Shown: piece after piece, positions 1 to 5,986 of the stretch
Position numbering within the stretch: the stretch's first letter is position 1
How the letters are laid out: every line of letters starts with the position of its first letter
From: Porphyromonadaceae bacterium
Lineage (GTDB): Bacteria > Bacteroidota > Bacteroidia > Bacteroidales > Tannerellaceae
Assembly (NCBI GenBank): GCA_003517945.1
Contig: DOZP01000147.1
Span: 13,430-19,990, forward strand
Length of the DNA: 6,561 nt
Direction: 5' to 3'
Notes under the pieces: model-generated
What the model saw: only the letters and a program-made list of their open reading frames with translations
Told to the model about the DNA's origin: nothing
The model's database searches: none
Translations under genes and position numbers: made by a program

Positions 1-707
1 ATCAGGTTGACGGAAAAATTATGAAAGGGAATTATAAAGCCGTACCCGAAAGTTTTCTTAGAATAGAACCGTTAAACCTGATAGCCGATTATGTGTTGAA
101 GCAATATCCGGGCGCACAGATATTAGAAGTTGAAAAAGAATATAATAACAATCGGCATACAGGTTACGAATTTACATTGGACAATAATGTCGAGTTGGAT
201 TTCGGTCTGACAGGACCACCATCACCCGTTATTCCCGGTGGTGGAGGTAGCCAAAACCCTGGAAATGATCCGACTGTTGTTCCCGGTGGAAATAACCCGC
301 CTGTTTCCGGCGGAGGCAACCCGGCCACCGGAAATAACAACTTACCTCAGACGGTTCAGGCATTCATAAACGCTCATTTCAGGAATGTTGAAATACGTTA
401 TACCAAACAGGAAAGAGATGAATATGAAGTTTATCTGAACGGGTATGACCTCGAATTTGATTTGCAGGGTAACTGGAAAAAGGTTAGTTCTGTCGGTTAC
501 GCAAAGGTGGCTCTTCCCGAAAGCCTCCTGTTTCTGAGCCCGGTAAATAATATTAATAATTATATCCGTACAAATTATCCGGGAAGATATATCATTGAGA
601 TAGAAAAGGATTATGATAATAGAAAACTAAATTACGATATAGAGCTTGATAACCGGAAAGAGCTTGTTTTTAATGCTGATGGACAATTTGTCAGGGTAGA
701 TTATTGA
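1..707 (+). CDS. PepSY-like domain protein, tandem domains, 5'-truncated by window edge
   Basis: This is the 3' part of a gene whose reading frame is open from base 3; the ATG at 21 is probably an internal methionine, because the frame before it encodes QVDGKI, the same D-x-G strand seen later as DLQGNW and NADGQF, and no Shine-Dalgarno-like sequence precedes it. Counting from that ATG, residues 8-62 (VPES...ELDF) align clearly with residues 165-218 (LPES...ELVF), sharing the pattern PES, YPG, EIEK/EVEK and ELDN/TLDN. The protein therefore has at least two copies of the Bacteroidota PepSY-like fold (resembling PF11396), joined by a Gly/Pro/Asn-rich linker at about 64-107. Such proteins are normally exported to the periplasm or beyond, but the signal peptide would lie upstream of the window. 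Family members have no established enzymatic role; inhibitory or ligand-binding roles are proposed. A terminator follows 27 bp after the stop, so it is not co-transcribed with the next gene. Confidence 0.82.
   Translation, partial: QVDGKIMKGNYKAVPESFLRIEPLNLIADYVLKQYPGAQILEVEKEYNNNRHTGYEFTLDNNVELDFGLTGPPSPVIPGGGGSQNPGNDPTVVPGGNNPPVSGGGNPATGNNNLPQTVQAFINAHFRNVEIRYTKQERDEYEVYLNGYDLEFDLQGNWKKVSSVGYAKVALPESLLFLSPVNNINNYIRTNYPGRYIIEIEKDYDNRKLNYDIELDNRKELVFNADGQFVRVDY
210..341 (+). other. Gly/Pro/Asn-rich interdomain linker within the PepSY-like gene
   Basis: About 44 codons encode a low-complexity segment of Pro-Gly-Gly, Asn-Pro and Gly-Gly-Gly motifs that separates the two PepSY-like units. The DNA itself is partly repetitive: TTCCCGGTGG occurs at 232-241 and again at 280-289, and related CCGG-containing words recur. 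This suggests the linker grew by slippage or local duplication and may vary in length between strains. The variation is an inference. Confidence 0.6.
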
Positions 708-733
708 TTTAAAAACCGAATGTCATCATGAAA

Positions 734-783
734 AAGGTGAGTGTGTCAATACGTAGTTTTTGACACATTCACTTTCTTTTTTC
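734..783 (+). terminator. Rho-independent terminator after the PepSY-like gene
   Basis: A stem of 13 pairs is formed by GTGAGTGTGTCAA (737-749) and TTGACACATTCAC (760-772), all Watson-Crick except one G-U, with a 10-base loop. It can extend by about three weaker pairs on the outside. A T-rich tract, TTTCTTTTTT (773-782), follows directly. Stem, loop and T tract together make a convincing intrinsic terminator. Confidence 0.85.
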
Positions 784-804
784 AATAATCTTAAATCTAT
801 ATAC

Positions 805-812
805 TATATTTG
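805..812 (+). promoter_or_regulatory. Probable -7 element of the EamA transporter promoter
   Basis: TATATTTG fits the Bacteroidota primary sigma -7 consensus TAnnTTTG. No TTG lies at the usual -33 spacing, only the T-rich tail of the preceding terminator, so the promoter is recognised from its -7 box and position. Transcription would begin near 819, leaving a leader of about 50 nt before the ATG at 872. Confidence 0.5.
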
Positions 813-826
813 CAATACGGTAGAAT

Positions 827-855
827 CATGTGCCTGTCATTGATAATGGCACGTG
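827..855 (+). promoter_or_regulatory. Hairpin in the 5' leader of the EamA transporter
   Basis: CATGTGCC (827-834) pairs with GGCACGTG (848-855) through eight pairs including one G-U; the loop contains a small nested CATT/AATG repeat. It starts about eight bases after the predicted transcript start and ends five bases before the GGAG ribosome binding site (860-863). It could stabilise the mRNA 5' end or tune translation. No known riboswitch pattern is evident. Confidence 0.35.
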
Positions 856-871
856 CAGCGGAGTTATTGGG

Positions 872-1756
872 ATGAAAAATTCGTTTATATTACTTCACAT
901 TGCTATTTTTCTGGCAAGTTGTTCGGGAATATTCGGGAAGTTGATCCAACTGAATGAAGTCTTTATCACATGGTATCGCATGTTCCTCGCTGCGATTATC
1001 ATGCTATTTATCATGCTGTTTAATAAAAAGCGACTCCGGTTGACGGGTGAAAATGTAAAGATTGCAGGCGCAGGATTTATACTCGGCCTTCATTGGATTT
1101 TCTTTTATGGCAGTATCCGGTATGCCAATGTATCGGTGGGAGTGGTCTGTTTTTGTCTCTCGGGTTTCTTTACGGCATTGCTTGTTCCGTTGATCCGGAA
1201 AATCCGACTTTCCGTCATCGAACTATTGCTTAGCGGTTTGACGATCGCAGGCATTCTTCTGATTTTTCATTTTGACAGTTCATTCCGGACAGGAATTACG
1301 CTGGGAGTTATTTCGTCGTTGCTCTTTGCGTTGTTTACGGTTTTAAACGAAGGAATCAACAAAGTGAATGATATCAGGAAGACTACGACCTGCGAGATGC
1401 TGGGCGGAACGATCGGTATAGGCGTATTACTACCGGTATATCTCTATTTTTTTCCGGCCGGCCGGATACTGCCTCAATCCATAGATTTCGTTTATTTATT
1501 CATACTATCGCTTGTGTGCACAGTCAGTATGTATCTGTTGCTGAACAGGGCGCAGCGGAACGTATCTGCGTTTACCGTCAGTCTGAGTTTTAACCTTGAA
1601 CCGATATATGCGATTGTGCTGGCTGTTCTTATTTTTGATGAGGACAGGCAACTAACCACCTCTTTCTGTATAGGACTGGCTCTTATTATCCTGTCATTAT
1701 TACTTCAAATGCTACGCGTCATCATACATAAGAAGCAGGGAGCAGTAAATTCGTAG
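872..1756 (+). CDS. DMT superfamily transporter (EamA family)
   Basis: A 294-residue, very hydrophobic inner-membrane protein, the usual length for a ten-helix drug/metabolite transporter made of two EamA repeats. Approximate helices are 4-22, 29-50, 63-83, 86-107, 113-132, 141-161, 175-195, 204-225, 233-255 and 262-285. Family signatures include the WYRMFLA segment at 34-40 in helix 2, HWIFFYGSI at 74-82 and NLEPIYAIVLAVLIFDE at 241-257 near the end of the second repeat, matching the typical EPV-x-A...E pattern. EamA proteins usually export or exchange amino acids, metabolites or drugs; the substrate cannot be read from sequence. The ATG at 872 is chosen because GGAG (860-863) sits eight bases upstream and the protein then begins at helix 1. 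The longer GTG start at 830 would leave almost no leader after the predicted promoter. The gene is monocistronic and converges on the DUF4374 gene with a 9-bp gap. A functional link to the iron-type locus is not supported. Confidence 0.9.
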   Translation: MKNSFILLHIAIFLASCSGIFGKLIQLNEVFITWYRMFLAAIIMLFIMLFNKKRLRLTGENVKIAGAGFILGLHWIFFYGSIRYANVSVGVVCFCLSGFFTALLVPLIRKIRLSVIELLLSGLTIAGILLIFHFDSSFRTGITLGVISSLLFALFTVLNEGINKVNDIRKTTTCEMLGGTIGIGVLLPVYLYFFPAGRILPQSIDFVYLFILSLVCTVSMYLLLNRAQRNVSAFTVSLSFNLEPIYAIVLAVLIFDEDRQLTTSFCIGLALIILSLLLQMLRVIIHKKQGAVNS

Positions 1757-1765
1757 ATAAACATA

Positions 1766-3088
1766 TTAATATATACCGATATAATATTGGTCGGCTCCGG
1801 TACCGACGAGGCTTGAACCTTTGGTTCCGTCTTTGCTGTCCGAATTTATATCAAATATATAGATGTTTCCCGCTTTTCCTACCGGAGACAGCGCGATATA
1901 GAATTCGTTGTCTTTTACTACGGCATTTTGATATTGCTGTAACCATAAATCATCCGGCACATTAAGGTCAATTGCCGTTCCTTTATTCAAATCCATTTTA
2001 GCGACTTTCCACATGGAAGAATAAGAGGGGGCTCCATTGGGATCTTCTCCGATTTGGATTTGTTCTTTTGTCAGATCTTCGTAAGGAATATAAGCGATGC
2101 CGTTTCTGGCATAGAAAAATCCATTACTCTTGGCCGGTTTATCAATCAGTTTACTCAGGTTGAAATCATACGATGTATCGTATTCTCCGTTTTTGATTTT
2201 GACAATATGCACTTCATTTTCGCCGGTATCTTTGCTTACGCCGCTAACCATCTGCAAAATTTCACCTGCTTCATTCACGTGTTGTGTCGGGGTACGATAA
2301 CCGTTTGTTGAACCTTGTACATGCGCGGTTGAAATAACAGTTGCGTTTGACAATGAAGGATAATCGACAACCAAGGTAAATGTTCGATCGGTCGCAACGC
2401 TTTTCGCCGTCTCAGCATTGAATTTGCTGACTGCTGCGCCGTAATACAATTTATTTCCTGAAATAACAGGGCAATCGATGCGAGAAATATAATAACCTGC
2501 TTTAGCCAGCGTTTCATCCATTGTTACTTCCAATTCTTTGTTGAAAACAGGCATCGTCATACTTTCCAATTCCAGTATCCCGACACTTGCAATCATTTTG
2601 TGCCCTTTATAAGTTGAAGCGTCGTTTTCATCTTCATATTGTGCCGTTGCACTGATGTAGTGAACGGAAGATTTTTGTTCATTTAGCAGCGTAAAACGTA
2701 CTGTTTTTGTCCCCAATGAAATAGACGCATCATATTTCCCGACTTGCTGATAATTATCTTCACCGGCGTAACTCAGTTTTTCAATTGTTCCTACCGTATA
2801 GTTCAAACTGTAAATAGTTCCGCCATCCGCAGAAGCAAATATACGTGCCGTGCGCGATGATTCCAGTTCCCAACCTTTATTTGACGTTATTACGGCATTT
2901 TTCAGGTCGGAAACCCCTTGTACCAAAGTGCCCGAAGGATTGCCTGTTCCATTCGCAAATGCAATGTGAAAATCACCTTTTTTCTCATTAAACGGTAGTT
3001 CATTATCATTTTCATCTGAACATGAAGCAAACAAAGCCAATGTCACCGTACCGACTGCAAAAATGTGTCTGAATGTTAAGAATCTCAT
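1766..3088 (-). CDS. DUF4374 domain surface lipoprotein, XusB-like
   Basis: A 440-residue lipoprotein. The N terminus has two Arg, a hydrophobic stretch and the lipobox LFASC with the lipidated Cys at 23. The following SDENDNE is acidic and resembles the Bacteroidota lipoprotein surface-export signal, so display on the outer face of the outer membrane is likely (inference). The rest shows repeated strand-turn patterns typical of a beta-propeller: GGTIYSLNY (89-97), GNKLYYGAAV (211-220), NGIAYIPYED (329-338) and GNIYIFDINS (407-416). Overall character and the C-terminal GTGADQYYIGIY match DUF4374 proteins as I know them. XusB of Bacteroides thetaiotaomicron, which binds enterobactin-type siderophores beside the receptor XusA, is to my recollection of this family. 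It is the second gene of an operon, 54 bp behind the TonB receptor, as in xusA-xusB. Translation starts at an ATG behind an A-rich region without a GGAGG motif, normal for this phylum. The ligand could be a siderophore, heme or another iron chelate. Confidence 0.85.
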   Translation of the reverse strand: MRFLTFRHIFAVGTVTLALFASCSDENDNELPFNEKKGDFHIAFANGTGNPSGTLVQGVSDLKNAVITSNKGWELESSRTARIFASADGGTIYSLNYTVGTIEKLSYAGEDNYQQVGKYDASISLGTKTVRFTLLNEQKSSVHYISATAQYEDENDASTYKGHKMIASVGILELESMTMPVFNKELEVTMDETLAKAGYYISRIDCPVISGNKLYYGAAVSKFNAETAKSVATDRTFTLVVDYPSLSNATVISTAHVQGSTNGYRTPTQHVNEAGEILQMVSGVSKDTGENEVHIVKIKNGEYDTSYDFNLSKLIDKPAKSNGFFYARNGIAYIPYEDLTKEQIQIGEDPNGAPSYSSMWKVAKMDLNKGTAIDLNVPDDLWLQQYQNAVVKDNEFYIALSPVGKAGNIYIFDINSDSKDGTKGSSLVGTGADQYYIGIY

Positions 3089-3142
3089 ACTGTTTTAATT
3101 TATTCGTTATACTTATATTAAAAGATGCCATATATCGATTTT

Positions 3143-5542
3143 CTAAAAAATGAAATAGGTTACTTTGGCATAAAATGCCCTTCCCGGTTTTTGCAAACCG
3201 TAATTATCAAATATCTGCTCATCAAAAATGTTCTTTGCATCAAGACTGACTGCGAATTTGTTTTTCGGAAACGTATAGGTAAGACCTAAATCCATCGGAT
3301 ACTGTGCCGGAATATAATCGCGGTTTTTAGAGCCTACATTCGACCAGTTTCGATAAAACCCGTTTACATGGTTCATGTTGAAATGGATGGACGCGTGAGA
3401 ATCCCTCATGAAAAGATTATTAATGAAATACGTTGCCTGTCCGTTATATTTGAACGATGGCTCGTTCCGTATCTGCATACGGTAATAATTATAAGGTTCT
3501 CCTTTTTGATTATATTTCGTATTAAACAATACATCAAATTTGGATATGTTAAATCTCACATTTAGCTTATCGGCATAATAGTAAGTTAATTCCGCATCAA
3601 ATCCTTTGGTCAATACGGCCTCTAAGTTTTCTGCCTGGGTATATTCATTTCGTCCTTCTTGTATTGACTCACGAATCATATCTTTCGTATCGCGAAAATA
3701 GATAGATGAATTGATTCCGAATGCGTGTTCTTTCAGTTGATAACGATAGCTGAAACCAAAATTGGCGTTCCAGCTTCTTTCGGGTTTCAGGCCGATAGCC
3801 GCTAACGAATTGTCCGAACCGTTTCCAAACAATTCATCCGCGCTTGGAAGGCGCAAAGCTCTTTCTGCCGAACCCAATAGGTACAGATCGGACCGTAAGG
3901 CAAACGACAGCGTCAATCCGTAACCGCCGTGATCGACTTTCTTATCGGTCGTATTGATTTTGTACTGCTTTTCTGCCGAATCGTAATATGGTTCGTTTGC
4001 CGTAACCTTCTGAAAATAATGTTTGTAAAACAAATTCGTTCTTAATTTGTTTGAAAACGCAAGATTCTCATACGTAAAAGCCAATACGTTTTTTTGCAAA
4101 TCGCGTGTGTTTCGTAACTTCTGTATTGCTTCCGGCTGATATTTGTCGGAAACCTTCCGTTGAAAATCGTTAAACAACAAATTAGCGAAAAAGGTATGAT
4201 TTTCATTGATTCGATAGCTTAAGCTGCTTCGCGCCATCAATGCTTCGTCGTTGTTTTTCGCCGTGGTCTTCGCGCTCCCCGATTCGGCGCCGCTGGTGTA
4301 TTTGACATACGAACCGTCGGGATACCTGATCGGCCCGGCCCAGTCATACATAATACCTACCGTATCAATCACTTGCCGCTCCAGGAAAGAATAGCCGGCA
4401 TTGACTTTAAACGTAAGTCCGTTCAATAAAAAATCGGCCTTACTGTAGTTTAACGTAAAAACATCCGATTTGCGTTTATTGTGCCTGTCGCCGTATACAA
4501 CCTGCATGGTGGCTCCGTTTTGCATTTCCTGACGGTTTTGAGATAAAACAGTTCCAATCATCAATTGATCCGCCCATTTGACATTGGTAAATCCGAAATC
4601 GAACTTTCCGCCGTACGATTCGTATGCATCGTGGAAACGTTTCACTTTTTTTCCATCTGATTTTATAACGGTTCCATCGTATTTCTTAAATTCAATATCG
4701 TCTCCCCATACTTTGTAGTCGTTATCACTGTAATTGTAAAACGCGGAACCTTCGAATGTCAATCCGTTATCCCATCTGTAACTCCCCGCTGCATTCCATT
4801 GATGCGTATTAAACGAACCCAAAGAATAAGAAGTAGTCAATGCGTTTTTTCTTCTTTGTTTTAAGATGATGTTGATGGCGCCGCCCAAGGCGTCTTCGGC
4901 TAAATGTCCCGGCACAACACCTTTGTACACTTCAATACGTTCAACTAACGCAGGAGGGATACTGCCGAGTGAAAAAGCAGGCCCGTAATTTGATGCGGGA
5001 ACGCCATCAATGAAAATTTTTATGGCTTCACCCGAAAGCCCGTTGATATTGTATTTTACGCGTGAACCCAATCCGCCGTCCTGACGGATCCGGACTCCAG
5101 CCGTACGATCCAGTAGCTCATTTGTCCGGATTGACTGAACTGCCATCTTCTGAGGTTCTATTACATTGACAGCAAACCCTTTGATTTCAATTTCTTTTTT
5201 CTGACTATTAGCGCTGACAACGACTTCGTTCAAATCAAAACTGGACGGTTCAACGACTAATACAATCGGTTGAGAATTATTTTTTACTTCTATATGAAAG
5301 GACTGTTTTTTTATTTCAATTGAAAGAACTTCAAGTTCATGTTTTCCATACTCCACTCCGGATATTTCAAACCTGCCTTCTTCATCGGTTATCGAATGTT
5401 TATTCGTTTTTTTAATGACAACTACCGCATCCGGGACAGGATTTCCGTCTTTCAGTTTTACGATACCGGTTAATGACGTTGCTTGTGCTATTGCTGAAAG
5501 CGAAAAAAAAAGCACAAAAATAAATGTTGTATAATATCTCAC
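3143..5542 (-). CDS. TonB-dependent outer-membrane receptor (siderophore/iron type, XusA-like)
   Basis: A complete 799-residue receptor that imports a ligand across the outer membrane using TonB-ExbBD energy. In order: signal peptide (1 to about 19, cleavage near AIA-Q), CarboxypepD_reg-like beta-sandwich (about 23-97, with GxVxxxxGxPVPDAVV and DEEGRFEI), a TonB-box-like FDLNEVVVSA (102-111), plug domain (about 118-228, including NGLSGEAIKIFIDGVP and ERIEVYKG...AEDALGGAINI) and a 22-strand-type barrel ending in a C-terminal Phe (FYAKVTYFIF). No N-terminal STN signalling domain is present, so it probably does not signal to an anti-sigma factor itself. The start codon is GTG (5540-5542): there is no ATG in frame between the upstream in-frame stop and residue 133, and this GTG gives an intact signal peptide. 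It heads an operon with the DUF4374 lipoprotein, and this pairing suggests a siderophore or related iron complex as substrate. The substrate itself is inferred. Confidence 0.93.
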   Translation of the reverse strand: MRYYTTFIFVLFFSLSAIAQATSLTGIVKLKDGNPVPDAVVVIKKTNKHSITDEEGRFEISGVEYGKHELEVLSIEIKKQSFHIEVKNNSQPIVLVVEPSSFDLNEVVVSANSQKKEIEIKGFAVNVIEPQKMAVQSIRTNELLDRTAGVRIRQDGGLGSRVKYNINGLSGEAIKIFIDGVPASNYGPAFSLGSIPPALVERIEVYKGVVPGHLAEDALGGAINIILKQRRKNALTTSYSLGSFNTHQWNAAGSYRWDNGLTFEGSAFYNYSDNDYKVWGDDIEFKKYDGTVIKSDGKKVKRFHDAYESYGGKFDFGFTNVKWADQLMIGTVLSQNRQEMQNGATMQVVYGDRHNKRKSDVFTLNYSKADFLLNGLTFKVNAGYSFLERQVIDTVGIMYDWAGPIRYPDGSYVKYTSGAESGSAKTTAKNNDEALMARSSLSYRINENHTFFANLLFNDFQRKVSDKYQPEAIQKLRNTRDLQKNVLAFTYENLAFSNKLRTNLFYKHYFQKVTANEPYYDSAEKQYKINTTDKKVDHGGYGLTLSFALRSDLYLLGSAERALRLPSADELFGNGSDNSLAAIGLKPERSWNANFGFSYRYQLKEHAFGINSSIYFRDTKDMIRESIQEGRNEYTQAENLEAVLTKGFDAELTYYYADKLNVRFNISKFDVLFNTKYNQKGEPYNYYRMQIRNEPSFKYNGQATYFINNLFMRDSHASIHFNMNHVNGFYRNWSNVGSKNRDYIPAQYPMDLGLTYTFPKNKFAVSLDAKNIFDEQIFDNYGLQKPGRAFYAKVTYFIF

Positions 5543-5591
5543 AGATTTTATGTTTAAAAAATGTTGCTAATATTGATGCAAACAAAAAGTG

Positions 5592-5606
5592 TGATAATTG
5601 TTATAA
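5592..5606 (-). promoter_or_regulatory. Candidate Fur-like operator in the TonB receptor leader
   Basis: TGATAATTGTTATAA matches the classical 7-1-7 Fur box TGATAAT-n-ATTATCA at 12 of 14 positions (7/7 in one arm, 5/7 in the other). It lies between the proposed transcript start near 5630 and the receptor start codon, where a bound repressor could block transcription. A near-copy, TGATAATTGGTAT, is at 5673-5685. The consensus is from proteobacterial Fur, and how well it holds in Bacteroidota is uncertain. Confidence 0.4.
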
Positions 5607-5637
5607 GCCACGACTTCTTTCTTGCTAATTCGGACTG

Positions 5638-5668
5638 CAAAGATCCGGGTAATGTCCTTTTTTATCAA
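5638..5668 (-). promoter_or_regulatory. Probable promoter of the TonB receptor-DUF4374 operon
   Basis: On the minus strand GATCTTTG (5645-5638) matches TAnnTTTG except at its first base, and TTG (5668-5666) lies 20 bases upstream, the expected -33/-7 spacing for Bacteroidota. Transcription would start near 5630, giving an 85-90 nt leader. The -33 box sits at the edge of the AATACC/GGTATT inverted repeat. Confidence 0.45.
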
Positions 5669-5711
5669 TACCTGATAATTGGTATTTCTTAATGGAATTT
5701 ATACCCGGTAT
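5667..5711. promoter_or_regulatory. Paired ATACC/GGTAT inverted repeats, operator-like
   Basis: AATACC (5667-5672) and GGTATT (5681-5686) form a perfect 6-bp inverted repeat with an 8-base spacer. A second compact dyad, ATACC-C-GGTAT, follows at 5701-5711. The same half-site thus occurs four times within 45 bp, at and just upstream of the proposed minus-strand -33 box. This arrangement is typical of a dimeric regulator site, but no regulator can be named. Confidence 0.4.
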
Positions 5712-5848
5712 TGGGGATATTCCAAGTAGGAAATATAGAATGATGAGAGAGCCGGTTCGTATAAATTTTTGAGGAAAAATGTTTTATCGTCCCTATAAAT
5801 GGCTATCGAAACGGGTAATCACATCTGTCTTTTAGCTATTTATCGGGA

Positions 5849-5879
5849 TTGGCGTATTTTCTGCTTATATCTACCTTTG
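5849..5879 (+). promoter_or_regulatory. Promoter of the ferric-reductase-like gene
   Basis: TTG (5849-5851), a 20-base spacer and TACCTTTG (5872-5879) give an exact match to the Bacteroidota -33/-7 promoter, with all six fixed -7 positions present. Transcription would start near 5886, leaving a leader of about 100 nt before the ATG at 5987. Confidence 0.7.
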
Positions 5880-5898
5880 CAGCGTTTCTTTGGTAAAT

Positions 5899-5967
5899 AT
5901 GAAAGTAGTATACATTAATATTATCGAACAATTACCGCTTCCGAAATTAACAGGCAAGATCGTATAA
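5899..5967 (+). CDS. Possible 22-residue leader ORF upstream of the ferric-reductase-like gene
   Basis: An ATG at 5899 opens a short frame, MKVVYINIIEQLPLPKLTGK followed by IV and TAA at 5965-5967. It lies wholly inside the predicted leader transcript and ends 19 bases before the ATG of the ferric-reductase-like gene. No strong ribosome binding site precedes it, though this phylum rarely uses one. It could be a translated leader peptide or a chance frame; it matches no known family that I recognise. Confidence 0.25.
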   Translation: MKVVYINIIEQLPLPKLTGKIV

Positions 5968-5986
5968 CTATTAAAAAAATAAACAA

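Larger units (their letters stand above)
5543..5986. other. Divergent intergenic region between the TonB receptor operon and the ferric-reductase-like gene
   Basis: This 444-bp AT-rich region has no substantial ORF. It holds a minus-strand promoter candidate (about 5638-5668), a plus-strand promoter (5849-5879), a Fur-like site (5592-5606) with a near-copy at 5673-5685, ATACC/GGTAT dyads (5667-5711) and a 22-codon ORF in the plus-strand leader (5899-5967). CGGGTAAT occurs twice (5646-5653, 5812-5819). A loose dyad, AAATGGCTA (5797-5805) with TAGCTATTT (5833-5841), lies just upstream of the plus-strand promoter. The density of such elements suggests that both transcription units are controlled here. 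Confidence 0.7.

Noticed and set aside
728..763. 11-codon ORF (MKKVSVSIRSF) after the PepSY-like gene
   Set aside because: It coincides with the terminator stem and loop, which fully explains the sequence.
1790..1807. GTCGG/CCGAC hairpin as a terminator between the convergent genes
   Set aside because: The stem is only five pairs, lies inside DUF4374 coding sequence, and has no T tract on either strand.
2054..2311. 85-codon plus-strand ORF
   Set aside because: Lies entirely antisense to the DUF4374 gene and shows no recognisable domain; it is a shadow frame.
2275..2517. 80-codon minus-strand ORF
   Set aside because: Overlaps the DUF4374 coding sequence in another frame on the same strand; the product lacks family features.
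3368..3565. 65-codon plus-strand ORF
   Set aside because: Antisense to the barrel region of the TonB receptor; no promoter or domain support.
5740..5835. Two short plus-strand ORFs, MMREPVRINF (5740-5772) and MFYRPYKWLSKRVITSVF (5779-5835, with GAGG at 5771-5774)
   Set aside because: They lie upstream of the clear plus-strand promoter, no promoter of their own is visible, and they are too short to judge.
5912..5926. Second Fur-like site in the leader of the ferric-reductase-like gene
   Set aside because: Only about 9 of 14 positions match the 7-1-7 consensus; little better than expected in AT-rich DNA.
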